Shown here: one piece after another, positions 45,271 to 56,742 of the stretch | Layout: every line of letters starts with the position of its first letter | How positions within the stretch are numbered: position 1 is the stretch's first letter | Assembly (NCBI GenBank): GCA_006176705.1 | Contig: QRFJ01001916.1 | Coordinates: 186,001 to 250,000 of the forward strand | Length of the DNA: 64,000 nucleotides | From: Cocos nucifera | Taxonomy: Eukaryota > Streptophyta > Magnoliopsida > Arecales > Arecaceae | Direction of reading: 5' to 3' | The notes under the pieces: model-generated | Databases searched by the model: none | What the model was told of the DNA's origin: nothing | Seen by the model: only the letters and a program-made list of their open reading frames with translations | Made by a program: the position numbers and the translations under genes

Positions 45271-47365
45271 ACAAACTCAAAACTCGGAAAGCAAATCCTT
45301 TAATTACGCAATTACTTCTCAAGCTAATTTAGAAATATGAAAGGGAAAGTCGTGATCCATCCTTCAACTTCATATAACAAATCTTATCAAGGGCAAATCA
45401 CTTTGTTGTAAAATGAAAATTTTAAATTTAGAATATTCTTCATATGAAGAATATTCTAATAGGACAAAAGCACATACGAAGAATTTTATATCAAAGACTA
45501 GAGGAAAGATAAAACATGATTAGAAATAATTTATTAAATTGCAAGCAACTCGAAGGCCAAGAAGTAATTATCTGTTTGTCATCATAGTTGGCTTTATAGC
45601 TATTCAATTCTAATTCACCTTAAAAAATTCATAGATAGGCTTATTTAAGGGATAATATCATTGATGCTCCTATCGTGCACGCTAGAACAAATCTCTTTCC
45701 ATATGGTGAAAACAATGATGTAAATCATAAAATTTGTTGCCAAATACAGTAGTAATTGGTTAACTTTTGGTGTTATCAAATTAGTAGTTATGGATTTGAC
45801 GAACTTTCATTTGCACATACTGAGAGAGAGCCCTGAAGTTAATTAATTCATGCTCATCCTACGAAACTTCACGAGCAAATTATAACATATGACCCGTCAT
45901 ATTTCTCCATACCGCTTGCATCTCTCAATCTTTCAAAAAAAAAAAAAAGATATTCCTTTTCTAGGATAAAAGCTTGTGTCCGTGACTCCAAGAGATGGTG
46001 ATGTTGATAATAGCAGAAGGCAGAAGTAGCAATACCAGCGGAGATGGTAAAACTAGCGACTGGTGATGGAAGATTGTGATCGAAAGCTGCAACCGCAATG
46101 CTGGCTGCATTGTAGTGACACGAGGCTAGAGGAAGTCATGGCATGTGCAAGTAAAAACTTTTCTATGTTTGACCATGTTGAGCTTTGGTTTAATCATATA
46201 CTCTTTTCGAACTGTGAAAAATTTAGAGTCCAGCAACATAGTGATAACTTTGGCGTCGATTTTATACAAATTTACTAATGATGGATGAATCCATACCCTC
46301 ACAAAAAGTATATTATTTATAACTGAATATCGCTATTTACTCTAAAATTATCCTATTTATGAGGTCTAAAGTTACTCGGCATTATTAATCATTAAAATCT
46401 CGGCACATTACCGACTATATTAAGATTTTCTCATAAATAATATATTTTCATTCAATAATATTGTTCAAAGACTTATCATTTAAGCTATCTATTTTTTTTT
46501 TTTTTTTTGTAAAAATCCAATATAAGATTATTTTCATAAGGTAAAAATTAGATATCACCATTAAGTTTTAAAATCTCAATATGTTTGTTATAATATGCCG
46601 CAAAACTACGATATGCATATAACCATATATTAACATTATAGGATTCAAAAATCTTAGTAATTAATTGGCCAAATTAGTACTTATTTGAAGATTTTGACTG
46701 AATTAGTATTATTTTTTTTAAATTACTTTTGAAAGATATACACATATTAAATTAGTGATCGATAAATCAGGAGAATTATCGAACTAAACATGGACTACTT
46801 TTTTTCCCAATCGGATCACTTAGAGACCATAATAGATGATAAACTATTTAATGATTAGTTAATATTATTTTGATTAAGTAATTAATAAATACTTCCAACT
46901 TGCGAACGTTCGTTTGAAGCAAGTTTTGATTTGATATAGATGGATTTAAGTCATAATTGGGTCAACCCATCTATACCTATTTATTAAATAGGTTGGATTC
47001 GCATACAGACCTTTAATATGTTTAACCCATTTTGACTTTTTTAATAATTGAATTAGGTTATGACTTGACCCATTTAATTTGTTTAAAACCTACTTAACAT
47101 ATTTATCACTAGTTTAATCTAACCTTCTTAGCCTATTTAACTTGTTTAGTATGACTTGACCTATTTAATAAATGAGTTATATGGGTTGGATTGTTGTCCC
47201 TTGCAAAAGGATGCCACTTATATTCCCTATCACTTATAAATTCTCAAAATCAAGTGCCATACTCTCTAATACCCTCACACAAGTATAGGGCTGGTGAATT
47301 TTTCAGATACTCAACCCATCCTAATAGGATTCATTTAGCAATACTTTATAGGATTCAAGAAGGCT
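45271..47365. other. AT-rich intergenic DNA, no gene recognised
   Basis: Contains A- and T-runs (45940, 46492-46508). A 71-codon plus-strand frame at 46063 has no recognisable domain. Around 46940-47190 there is a loose repetition of CCTATTTAA / ACCCATTTAA / TTAACCC motifs. Nothing supports a gene. Confidence 0.4.
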
Positions 47366-47505
47366 TTGGGATTTAAAATTCAAATCCATTTGGATTTGAG
47401 ATTTGCCATTTGCATACCTGCTATCTAAATCCATATATATTTGGGATTTAAAATTCAAATCCATTTGGATTTGAGATTTGCCATTTGCATACCTGCTATC
47501 TAAAT

Positions 47506-47515
<10 letters not shown>
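47366..47515. repeat. Perfect 75-bp tandem duplication
   Basis: 47366-47440 and 47441-47515 appear identical, beginning TTGGGATTTAAAATTCAAAT. The pair runs into a (TA)n tract at about 47508-47538. Identity suggests a recent replication slip or an assembly artefact. Confidence 0.85.
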
Positions 47516-47544
<29 letters not shown>

Positions 47545-47939
47545 TTTTATAAAAAAGTATACATAATAGATGGATATAAGGATTTGAACTCCAAGTCTTT
47601 AAATGGTCTTACCATTACTTTTTATAAAAAAAAGTATATATAATAGGTGGATTCATGAGGCCTGTAAGATATCATTGCAAAGCTTATTCCGAGCTCTATA
47701 CCAACGTGAATTGCATTTACCCATTCAAGGTCATTTTTAGGGTCAAAATCTACTGTTTCGATGAGTTTTAGGGTCATTTTCAGTTAGGTATTTGTGATAG
47801 GTGTAATTTTATATTTTTAGTTTTTTGTATTTATTTATTTTTGGACTATTAGCTTTATTTTGATTTTATTTTTGTAATTTAAATTATAAAATTTATTTCC
47901 AATTCCCCCTCTAGATGTCTTAAAATGATCTTTTATGGG

Positions 47940-48960
47940 TCACAAAAGCCTCAATGTCAAGAAGGACTTCCATCGATAAAACTTCCCATCCTAAGATTTC
48001 TATCGGTATTAAAACAACATCTAAGGAAGGACTTCCATCCAAAAAAAAATATGCATGCATTAAGGGTTGTGCAATATAAAAAGAATCCGGCGATTCAGAC
48101 TCCCATCCACATCAAACTTTCTATCCCAAGACTTCTACCAGGATTAGAACTCTATCTAAGGAAGGACTTTTATTCAAAAAAAAAAAATGCATGCATCAAG
48201 GGTCATGCGATATTAAAAAAATTTCAGTGATCGGCATTTCCATCCACACCAAATTTTTCAAGACTTCTACTAGGATTAGAACTCCATCTAAAGAAGGACT
48301 TCGATCAAAAAAAAAAGAAGCATGCATCTATTATTTCCCATCGCCAATGCCAAAAAAAACCAATGAAAGCAAAACAAAAGCCTGTCTATCTCCTAATGTA
48401 TCATGCATCATTAAAAAAAATAAGGAGAAAAACCACATGAATAATCGTGAGGTATTTAAAAAAATTCAAAATTGGACTTCCATCTATATTGAACTTTCCA
48501 TCCCAAGGCTTCTATTGGGATTAGGACTCCATCTAAGGAAGGCATCTATCGTACATTTTCTTTCAAAAAAATGCATGGGAAGGAAAGAAAAAAAAATCAC
48601 ACAAAGATTCATGAAATAATAAAAAAAATTTCAAAATTAGACTTCTATCTATGCTAAACTTCCCATCTTAAGACTCTCGTCTATGTGAGGCAATGTGAAA
48701 GAAAAAAAAGAAAACTAGAAAAAGCCACATCACCCATCTCCAAAACAAGTAAACATGCAAAAAAAAAAAAACCAAAAAGAAAAAGCAAAGGCATCATGAA
48801 AAAAATTGGGCAACATAAAAAGAAAAATGTGCATCACCGATCTCCAATATAAGAAAAAACCATGTGAGATATTGTGAAAAAAATCTTGGGATTGACTCCC
48901 ATCATGAAGGCTTTTACTAGGATTGGGATTCTATCTAGACATCTATCTTCCATCACATAA
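47940..48960. repeat. Degenerate ~130-bp tandem repeat, 6-7 units
   Basis: The core CTTCCCATCCTAAGATTTCT / CTTTCTATCCCAAGACTTCT, with ATCTAAGGAAGGACTTCCATC after it and A-run plus ATGCATGCATC, recurs at about 47980, 48113, 48250, 48487, 48655 and 48897. Spacing is ~135 bp early and wider later where units are broken. Reading frames here are Lys/Ser/Pro repeat translations, not proteins. Confidence 0.7.
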
Positions 48961-49669
48961 AAAAAATTGGACAAACTCCCATGTTAGCTCTAGAATTGAT
49001 TTTAATAATGCCAAAAGTATTTGAGTATAAATTATATTTACTAATAATATATTTGAGATGATTGTAGGATTCTTCAATGTTCTCAAATTGGCTTACTCAA
49101 AAAAAAAGTCCTCTCAAAATAATTCAAATTTTCAAACTTAAGACCTTTAGTTGGAAGCAAAGAACTTAAAGATTTCAAAGAAATAGCTAGTCTAAAAGTA
49201 CCTCTCAGCAAGCCCATACTTACACAAATTAAGGTTAAGAAGGCAAGTCTACCCTAGAACATGATTGATCAAGAGAAGCTATCTAAAATATCTTATAATA
49301 TGCTTGGCATGGAACTGAGTCAATTCAGCTTGAAGCTTAGTCAACCTAGTGTCAGTCTGAAGAAAAAACAAAAATCTCAAAATTCAGAAAAAGTCTCCTA
49401 GCCAACTATATTTTTATCTTAGTCAACCAAGACAGGATCTTAACTAACTCAAGCTCTTGGATATTCAACCAAGTCTTAGACCTAGGTTACAGATAGAAAA
49501 ATGAAGATTCAAGATATTATCCTAAGCTGATCCTATGATTAAATAGCTAATCAAGTCTGAATCCTGGCCGACTTAAGTCTGAATCCTGGCCTTGGTTAAA
49601 GGCCAATCAACCAATAGATCACCACTTTTCAATGGCACAAATTATATTTATTGAAAAGTATATATAAAA

Positions 49670-50858
49670 ATTTTTATTCAAGCATAACTATGATATTTGG
49701 AATGTCATAGTAAATGATCCTCACACACCCACTATTTTAATTAATAGTATGTGTTCTCCCAAATTTGAAAAGGACAAGAATGAACAAGGTAAAATACTTG
49801 CACAATTAAATGCTAAAGTAATGAATATTTTATATTATGCTTTAAATGTAAATAAATTTAATAAAATATCTACTTATTTTTTCTGTAAAAGAGATATGGG
49901 ATCGACTTGAAGTTATTCATGAGGATATAAATCAAGTCAAATAATCAAAAATAAATATGCTTGTACATAAATATGAGCTATTCAAGATGGAACCTAGTGA
50001 AAGTATGACCGATAGGTTCATTAGATTCTTAAATATAATTAATGGCTTAAAAAGTCTTAACAAAGATTATACTAATGGTGAGCTTATATGCAAAATTCTC
50101 ATATCATTGCCAAAAAACTGGGAGGCCAAGGTAATTATGATTCAAGAGGTCGAAGATCTCAACAAGTTAGCCTTGGAAGAACTTATTAGCTCACGCATGA
50201 CTTATAAGTTGAGCATGAACCAAATTGCAGAAAAAGAGGTGAAGAAAAGGAGGACAATTGCCCTAAAATCATTAGCTGTGGAAAATGTTGAAAGTGATTC
50301 ATTGAACGAATTAGAAAATGATGATGAAATGGCGATGATAACCAAAAGATTTAGGAGGTTCCTGAGAAAGAAGAGATTCATTCCTAAGAAGAAAGGCTAC
50401 ATAAAAGGGGAAGGAAGCAAAAAAAAAAAAAAGAAAAGAAGAAAGAGAGAGAGCAACCAGTTATTTGCTATGAGTGTAGGAAGTCTAGATATTTTAGATC
50501 TGATTGCCTTTTACTCAAAAAGAGCTCAAGAAAATTCAAAAAGAAAGCTATGATGGCCACTTAAAGCAATGATAAAAATTTAAGCTCTAAGGAAGAGGAA
50601 GAATTAAAAGAAGAAAAGGCTAATTTCTGTCTTATGGCTTTCGAAGATGAGGTAACTGAAAATATTTTAAATAATTTTATATTTGATGAATTATATGTTA
50701 TCTTCAATGAGTTATTTATTGATTTTAAAAGGATTTCTCTTAAAAATAAGAAACTTAGAAAGCTAAATCTTTTGTTGATTGAAGAAAAAGATAATCTTCA
50801 GAAGGAAAAAGAAAAAAAACTTTTGAAACAACATGCTGATTTGATTGGAAAAAAATAA
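49670..50858 (+). pseudogene. Copia-2 gag
   Basis: The N-terminal part 'YDIWNVIVNDPHTPT' (about 49685) is followed, after a frame change, by a 198-codon open stretch (49957-50553) with 'MLVHKYELFKMEPSESMTDR', 'FLNIINGLKSLNKDYTNGEL' and 'LISLPKNWEAKV', which is the UBN2-type Copia gag. In a shifted frame at about 50467 'ICYECRKSRYFRSDC' is a CCHC zinc knuckle with its His changed to Tyr. A Lys/Glu-rich coiled-coil part follows to 50858. Confidence 0.8.
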
Positions 50859-51229
50859 TGTTTTTACAAAAATAAGTTGATAAACTAAAATCTATTATAG
50901 ATTGATTTACCTTAAGCTCATAGAATCTTCAAATGCCATTGGAAAAACAAAAAATAGTTTTTGATAAAGCTGGATTAGGACTCAATACACTAAATAAACA
51001 AAGGTTTTTGAAAAATATTTTTGTAAAACCTTTTTTCGAAAAGCATACAATTAGATGTTTCAAATGCAATAATTCTAGTCATAAAGCAATCTAAATATTA
51101 AATCTAGAAAAGTCAAAATCAAACAAATTTGGATTTCAAAGCAAATCATTTAAGCTAAACTAATCCCAAGGGACCCAAGTTAGCTTGGATATCTAAGAAA
51201 ACTTGATGATTATTTTGCAGGTGTGCTTG

Positions 51230-51390
51230 GCATCCCGTGGGCAAATAAGAAAGTGATACCTTGATAGTGGATGTTCAAGGCACATGTGGGATATAAAACT
51301 TAATTTATCTCTCTCAAAGCTAAAGATGGAGAAGTTGTAATATTTGGAGATAATGGTAAAGGTAAAATAATTGATCTCGATAATATTTAG
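51230..51390 (+). pseudogene. Copia-2 protease remnant
   Basis: In shifting frames the region gives 'YLDSGCSRHMWD' (about 51260), the D-S-G active-site turn of Copia proteases, then 'ISLKAKDGEVVIFGDNGKGK' (about 51308). Frame breaks and stops make it non-functional. Confidence 0.7.
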
Positions 51391-51589
51391 ATCTTGATAA
51401 AATAACCTTCTTAACATTAGTCAATTATGTGATAAAAGATTTAATATATTATTTAAATCATCTCATTGCATTTTAACTAGTTCCAATGATAATAGAGTTA
51501 AGTTTATAGGAAAGAGACATGGTAATGTTTACTTGGTAGGTCTTGATGATCTTAGTAAGGATAATATTGAGTATCTAGTTGCTATGAAT

Positions 51590-52444
51590 ATCAAAGTCAA
51601 TAAAGCAATTGGATTTGATATAGTAGATTAGGACATGCAAGCGCGGATTCAATTGCAAGATTAATTAAAAAGGATCTAGTTAGGGCTTTGCTAAAATTTA
51701 ATTTTGAAAAAAACAAAGTATGTAATGCATGCCAACTAGGTAAGCAAATTAGATCTTCATTTAAATTCAAAAATATAGTTTTAATTTTTAGGCCATTAGA
51801 ACTTTTGCATATAGATTTATTTGGGGCCATCAAGACTACTAGTCTTAGTGGAAAACATTTTATTTTTTTATAATCAATGATTTTTCCCAATATACATGGT
51901 TTTGTTTCTTGCTCGTAAGGATGAAGCTTTTGAATTATTTGTAAAACTCTTTAAAAAAATTATAAATGAAAAGGGCTATCATATGTTAGAAATTAGAAGT
52001 GATTATGGCACTGAATTTAAAAATTATGATTTTAAAAATTTTTGCTCTAAAAATAGAATTGACCATAATTTTTTAGCCCCTAGGGTACCTTAACAAAATA
52101 GGATCGTTCAAGAGATAGCATAGACCATACTTTATGAAAACAACTTACCAAAGTATTTTTGAGCAGAAGCTATTAACACGGCATGCCATATGCTAAAGCG
52201 AGCATTTATTAGACCCATTTTACAAAAAACATCCTATGAGCTTTATAAAGAAAAAAACATAATATTTCTCTTATTTGGTTGCTATTGTTTTATTTTGATA
52301 AATGGTAAAGACAAATTAGGAAAGTTTAATGTAAAATCTGATGAAGATATTTTTCTTGGATATTCATCATCTAGTAAAGCATATAGATCGATATTTAATA
52401 GAAGAATATTAGTTATAGAAGAATCCATTCATATTATTTTTTGA
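51590..52444 (+). pseudogene. Copia-2 integrase
   Basis: Order of motifs: zinc-finger end 'VCNACQLGKQIRSSFK' (about 51720), 'PLELLHIDLFGAIKTTSLSG' with the first catalytic Asp (about 51800), 'RSDYGTEFKN' with the second (about 51990), and the damaged glutamate region near 52085-52140 ('QNRIVQEIA' for the usual QNGVVERKN). The IN C-terminal part is 'GKFNVKSDEDIFLGYSSSSK' (about 52320). Stops occur at 51871 and 52091 and elsewhere. Confidence 0.8.
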
Positions 52445-52829
52445 TGAAACTAATATCTTCAAATCAAGAGAAGTAAATATAGATAAAGATGTAGGTTCTC
52501 CTGAAAAGGAGATGAAAGACATGACTTCTCAAAATTAAGAAGATAAAGAGCAAGATAAAGAAGATAAAATTGAAAAGATGGAAAAGCTTCTTTCATCAAC
52601 TCAACAAGGTACATATAATTTGCCAAAAGAATGGAGGTATACTCATAGTCACCTAAAAGAATTCATTATAGGTGATCCATCACAAGGTATTAGGACTAGA
52701 GCTTCAATTAAGGATACGTCAAATCACTTTCCATTTGTTTCTCAAATTGAATCTAAAATTATTCTTGAAGCTGAAAATAATTCAAATTGGATTATAACTA
52801 TACTAGAGAAATTAAATTAATTTGAAAGA

Positions 52830-53478
52830 AATAATATATAGAACTTAGTTGAAAGACCTAAAAATCATCTTGTAATTGGAATAAAATGGGTTTTTCAAAA
52901 TAAATTGAATGAGAAGGGCAAGTAATTGAAACAAAGCTAGATTGGTTGCGCAAGATTATAATCAAGAGGAAGCAATTAATTTTGATGAAATCTTTGTACC
53001 GGTTGCTAAACTTAAGGCTATTAGATTACTCTTAGCTTTTGCATATTTCGTGGATGTTAAACTTTTTCAAATGAATGTGAAAAGTGCTTTCTTAAATGAA
53101 TATATTATGAAGAAAGTTTATGTAGAATAACCTCTAAGTTTTGAAAATCATGCATTTCCAAATTATATTTTTAAGTTACAAAAAGCACTATATAGTTTAA
53201 AACAAGCAAGAGGATGGTATGATAGATTAAGTAAATTTTTATTTAAAAACTATTTTAAAAGAGGTAATGTAGACAAAACTATGTTTATTAAAAAAAAATC
53301 AAATGATTTTTTAATTGTTCAAATATATATGGATGACATAATATTTGGTGCTACTAATGAATTTTTGTATGAAGAATTTTCTAAGTTGATGCAGGGAGAG
53401 TTCAAGATGAGTATAATGGAAGATCTAACATTCTTTCTTGGCTTTGAATCAAACAAACAAATAAGAAAATCTTCATAA
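52830..53478 (+). pseudogene. Copia-2 reverse transcriptase, partial
   Basis: 'GIKWVFQNKLNEKGK' (about 52880), 'NFDEIFVPVAKLKAIRLLLA' (about 52978), 'FKLQKALYSLKQARGWYDRL' (about 53170) and an intact catalytic 'IYMDDIIFGATNE' (about 53327). One or more frame breaks and stops (52924, 53128) precede it. The protein stops near 53478, and RNase H has been removed by the CACTA end at 53528. Confidence 0.8.
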
Positions 53479-53527
53479 ACTAAAGTAAGTATAGAAAAAA
53501 AATTCTAAAAAATTTGATATAAAGAAT

Positions 53528-53592
53528 CACTACTACAGGAAAGTGCTACGACAGCGGTTCGCAACCACTATCGTAGGTTAAAAAATCACTGC
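53528..53592 (+). mobile_element. CACTA transposon end, left piece
   Basis: CACTACTACAGGAAAGTGCT is a typical CACTA terminus, followed by GCGGTTCGCAACCACTATCG-type subterminal motifs. The element continues at 54846 after an inserted LTR. The sequence has cut off the 3' part of Copia-2. Confidence 0.65.
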
Positions 53593-54845
53593 TGTTGGTG
53601 CAGAATCTGGTTGATGCCAGATCAAGCTGGAGCGGAGGAGGACGAGGTCAATATCGGTGACCTACAAAATAAAGTCCTGTCTGGAGTCGGTGGTGGTGGC
53701 TCCGGCAGGATCCTTCGATGATCAAGTCAGCTCTTCTAGCCAATAGAAATGGAGTGCTCAGAAATGAATTCGACAGAGTTTAGAGGAGGAGAGGAGAGCT
53801 TAGAGCTTAGTGTAAGCATATCTGAAGGGTCTCTTTCTATAGGCAGAGCTTGTAGCGGATTGATGGTGACAACTATAGCTGCCTGATAGCGGACTGCTCG
53901 AGGTCTGGCAGAGTCAGTCATCGAGGAAGGTGTCGTCTGCAGCACCGTCTGCAATATATTGATGGTGACAGCCATCGTCGCTTGGTAGTGAGTTACTGTC
54001 GCCTGCAGCGGACTAATGGCGATCGTTCATCAAGATTTAATGACCGTAGCTCTAAAAAAGTAGGCGTTGGTTGGTGAACTTTGGTATATATCGATTTCAG
54101 AGGAGTTTGAATTTCTGAAGTAGTTTGGTCGAAGGGAAAGCTTGGAAGGAGTTCAGCTCTTGTAGGAGTTTGGCCGGAGGGAGTTCGGCTCTCATAGGCA
54201 TCTGGCTGGAGGAGTGCGACTAAGGCTCGATTGCTGGAGAGTTCGGAAGGAGCTCGACTGTAGAGAAGTTCGACCGACTGAAGGAGTTCGACTGAGACTC
54301 GATCGTTGGAGAGTTCGAAAGGAGCTCGACTGCTGAGAAGTTCGATTGGCTGAAGGAGTTCGACTGAGACTCGGTCGCTGGGGAGTTCAAAAGGAGCTCA
54401 ACCACTAAGGAGTGCGATCGGCTGAAGGAGTTTGGCTAAGACTCAGTCGCTAAAAAGTTTGACAAGAGCTCAACCGCTGATGAGCTCGGTAGGGTGAAGG
54501 AGTTCGGCTAAGACCCGACCGCTGGAGAGTTCGAAAGGAGCTTGACCGCTGAAGAGTTCGACTAGCGGAAGGAGTTCGGTTAAGACTCGACCACTGGAGA
54601 GTTCGGTAGAAGCTCGACTACTGAGGAGCTCGGTAGGTTGAAGGAGTTCGGCTAAGACCCAACCACTGAAAAGTTAGGAAGGAGCTCAACCGCTGCGGAG
54701 CTCGGTAGGCTGAAGGAGTTCGGCTAAGACTCAACCGCTGGAGAGTTGGAAAGGAGCTCGATCGCTGAAGCTCTTCCATGGCTACCGATCGCATTAGGCT
54801 GAGCATCGAATTGGACTTTGGTAGGAGCGGGATTTATCCCCAACA
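53593..54845 (-). repeat. Solo gypsy LTR of the A/B/C family type
   Basis: On the minus strand it starts TGTTGGGGATAAATCCCGCT and ends in the complement of TGTTGGTGCAGAATC. Flanks are ACTGC (53588-53592) and GCTGC (54846-54850), a five-base duplication with one mismatch. Nothing internal is attached, so it is a solo LTR formed by LTR-LTR recombination. Its U3 (about 54100-54780) is an array of ~70-bp units built on GGAGTTCGGCTAAGACTCGA, the inverted form of the CGGCCGAACTCC motif. It has a TATAGAAA TATA-like box near 53830. Confidence 0.85.
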
Positions 54846-55021
54846 GCTGCCATAGGCTTACCATAGCAATTATCTAACCGCTGCCACTGAAGTCATCGCC
54901 GTAGGTCTATGGTAGCGATTATCACAACCGCTGCTATAGGTCGGTATAGTAATGGTTTACTAATCGTTGCTATAGATTGAATTATTGCAGCGATATATAG
55001 CAGTAGTTAATCAATCGCTGC
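54846..55021 (+). mobile_element. CACTA transposon end, continuation
   Basis: Repeated CCGCTGCCATAGG / CGCTGCTATAGG / GCGATTATC motifs in both orientations continue the subterminal region begun at 53555. The piece is cut off at 55021 by the LTR of element E. No coding part of the CACTA is in view. Confidence 0.6.
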
Positions 55022-56104
55022 TGTTGGTGCAGAAAATGATGTTGATGCCAGAGTTGCTGGAGTTGGAGAAAACGAGACCACCGATGAGACCTATAAGAAG
55101 AAGTCCAAACCAGATGTGGATAGCTCCGATAGGATCCTTCGACACTCAAGTCAATTCTCTGACCAATAAGAATGGAGTACTCAGAAGAATTAGAGTAGAG
55201 AGGAGAGCTTAGAGAGAAAAATATATATGGAGGATCCTTTTTATAGATGAAGCTTGTAATAGATTAATGGTGACAGTCGTAACCATCTGTTAGTGGACCG
55301 TTCGGATCATGTGGAATTTGTTATGGAGAATGAGCTATCATTTTGTTAGGATTTGTAGGCAGTTGAGGTTAGTTTGTTGAAGTTTGGATGATCAATTAGA
55401 GACTTCTGTGCTTAGGAGTGAATCGTTCATGCAGAACTCAGGATCGATCTGGTCAATCTTGAAAATCAGTCTCTAGGTTGTGGAGGGCGGACTTGCAAGT
55501 CAACTAGTTTCTGCTATTATTAGCTTTGACAACTTTAAGGAGTTCGACTACCTTCAGGATCAGCTTAAAGTTTGGATCGAAGATGTGCTGTGATTCATTG
55601 TCTGTAGAGTGGCTGCTATCCTAGGTTGGAAATCAGACTTGAGCTGATGAAGAAGTTCTTTCACTGTTCAAGCTCGTCCGATCATCATGCATTATATAAA
55701 CTGGCTATATCTGTGATTGTCAAAGAGGGATGAAGGAGCTCGGCCACTATCTATAAAGCAGAGTGAAGGAATTTAGCCAAAATGGAATTCGGTTGGGTGA
55801 AATCCTGTCTAAATAAAGCCCAACTGGAAAGGAGTTTAATTGGAAGGAGTTTGGCTAGAGGGAGTTCAACTGCCTTTAAGATTTATTGCTAAGCAAAGTT
55901 AGACGGGTTAGATTCTAATTATTTGGAATTTGGTTATTCATCCATTAAGGAGTTCGTCCAGCACATGTGACTTGAAAGTTGACCTCCTTTAGGCTAAATC
56001 AGTTTTAGTTGAAGTTTAGCCATGACTGTTGCGACTCCGGATGTGGTCGAATTAAGTTTGGGCTTCTTATTGGACTTCGGTCGGAGCTAAACTTACCCCC
56101 AACA
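55022..56104 (-). repeat. 3' LTR of element E
   Basis: On the minus strand it begins TGTTGGGGGTAAGTTTAGCT and ends in the complement of TGTTGGTGCAGAAAATG. 1083 bp. It shares R/U5 features with the A/B/C LTRs (the complement of GATAGGATCCTTCGACACTC) but has a different U3. TATAAAAA is at 55238-55245. The outer flank is GCTGC (55017-55021) of the CACTA end. Confidence 0.8.
55238..55245 (-). promoter_or_regulatory. LTR TATA box, element E
   Basis: TATAAAAA on the minus strand, about 220 bp before the LTR end, in the standard position. Confidence 0.5.
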
Positions 56105-56742
56105 CTTATCCTCCTACTCCTGAGTTCGAAGATCAAATGAAAGGAGTATCGAAATTATGATTGCCGAAGTCCACTGCAGGTCTCTCACCTCCAGAAGATG
56201 AAAAGTTTTGGCTCCTTTCGGGTTGGTGCCGAAGCTTCTGACCTAAAAAGATGTATCCCCCTTGAAAACTTGTCCACCATGAAGCTCTATGTACAGCACA
56301 ATAATTGCTCCATCAGATGTTAGTAGTGGGCATGATGACCTGGATGCATGGTAGATCAGAATTGGCTGAAGAGAATCTTCAATCATAACTACCTTTGATT
56401 TTTTAGCTATTTAAATCCCTTCTCCTTCTCAGACCTCTTACTTTCGCTTGCGCTTCCCTTTCTCTCCTTCCATTCTTCACCTTTTTTGAGCATCCTGTCC
56501 ATTCTCCGTTGTGATTTCTTTAGCCATTAACATCCCTTTGGACCATCTTCTACTTCTCCAATCATCCTCCCGAGTTCTTCGACTGACATAGATTAATCTC
56601 CTATCCTTTTCCCTTCATTTTTTGCTTTTTATTCATTTTTGGAGTTTTTGGTTTCTTTGCGAGAGTTTATTGTTCTTCAAAAATTTTTAGAACTCTCTTT
56701 TCTTTTGATTTTTCGGAGAATTTTTCTAATAGTTTGATCCAA
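56105..56742. other. Spacer of element E between polypurine tract and antisense ORF
   Basis: Begins with the polypurine tract on the minus strand. The plus strand becomes C/T-rich toward 56400-56720, resembling a promoter/leader for the antisense ORF. No reading frame called. Confidence 0.4.

Larger units (their letters stand above)
48982..53527 (+). mobile_element. Copia-2, SIRE/Maximus-like, truncated at its 3' end
   Basis: Probable LTR start TGTTAGCTCTAGAATTGATT at 48982, then gag (49670), protease (51230), integrase (51590) and RT (52830), all with stops and frame changes. RNase H and the 3' LTR are missing because a CACTA end begins at 53528. Sequence style (TGTTAGCTCTAGAA terminus, gag with 'KYELFKMEPSES') matches the SIRE-type Copia common in monocots. 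The 5' LTR/leader boundary could not be fixed. Confidence 0.75.

Noticed and set aside
46063..46278. 71-codon frame with four Cys, considered as a second cysteine-rich peptide
   Set aside because: No signal peptide, no recognisable Cys spacing and no splice sites joining a leader exon.
48191..48619. 142-codon frame rich in Lys, Ser and Ile
   Set aside because: It spans several units of a degenerate tandem repeat and A-runs.
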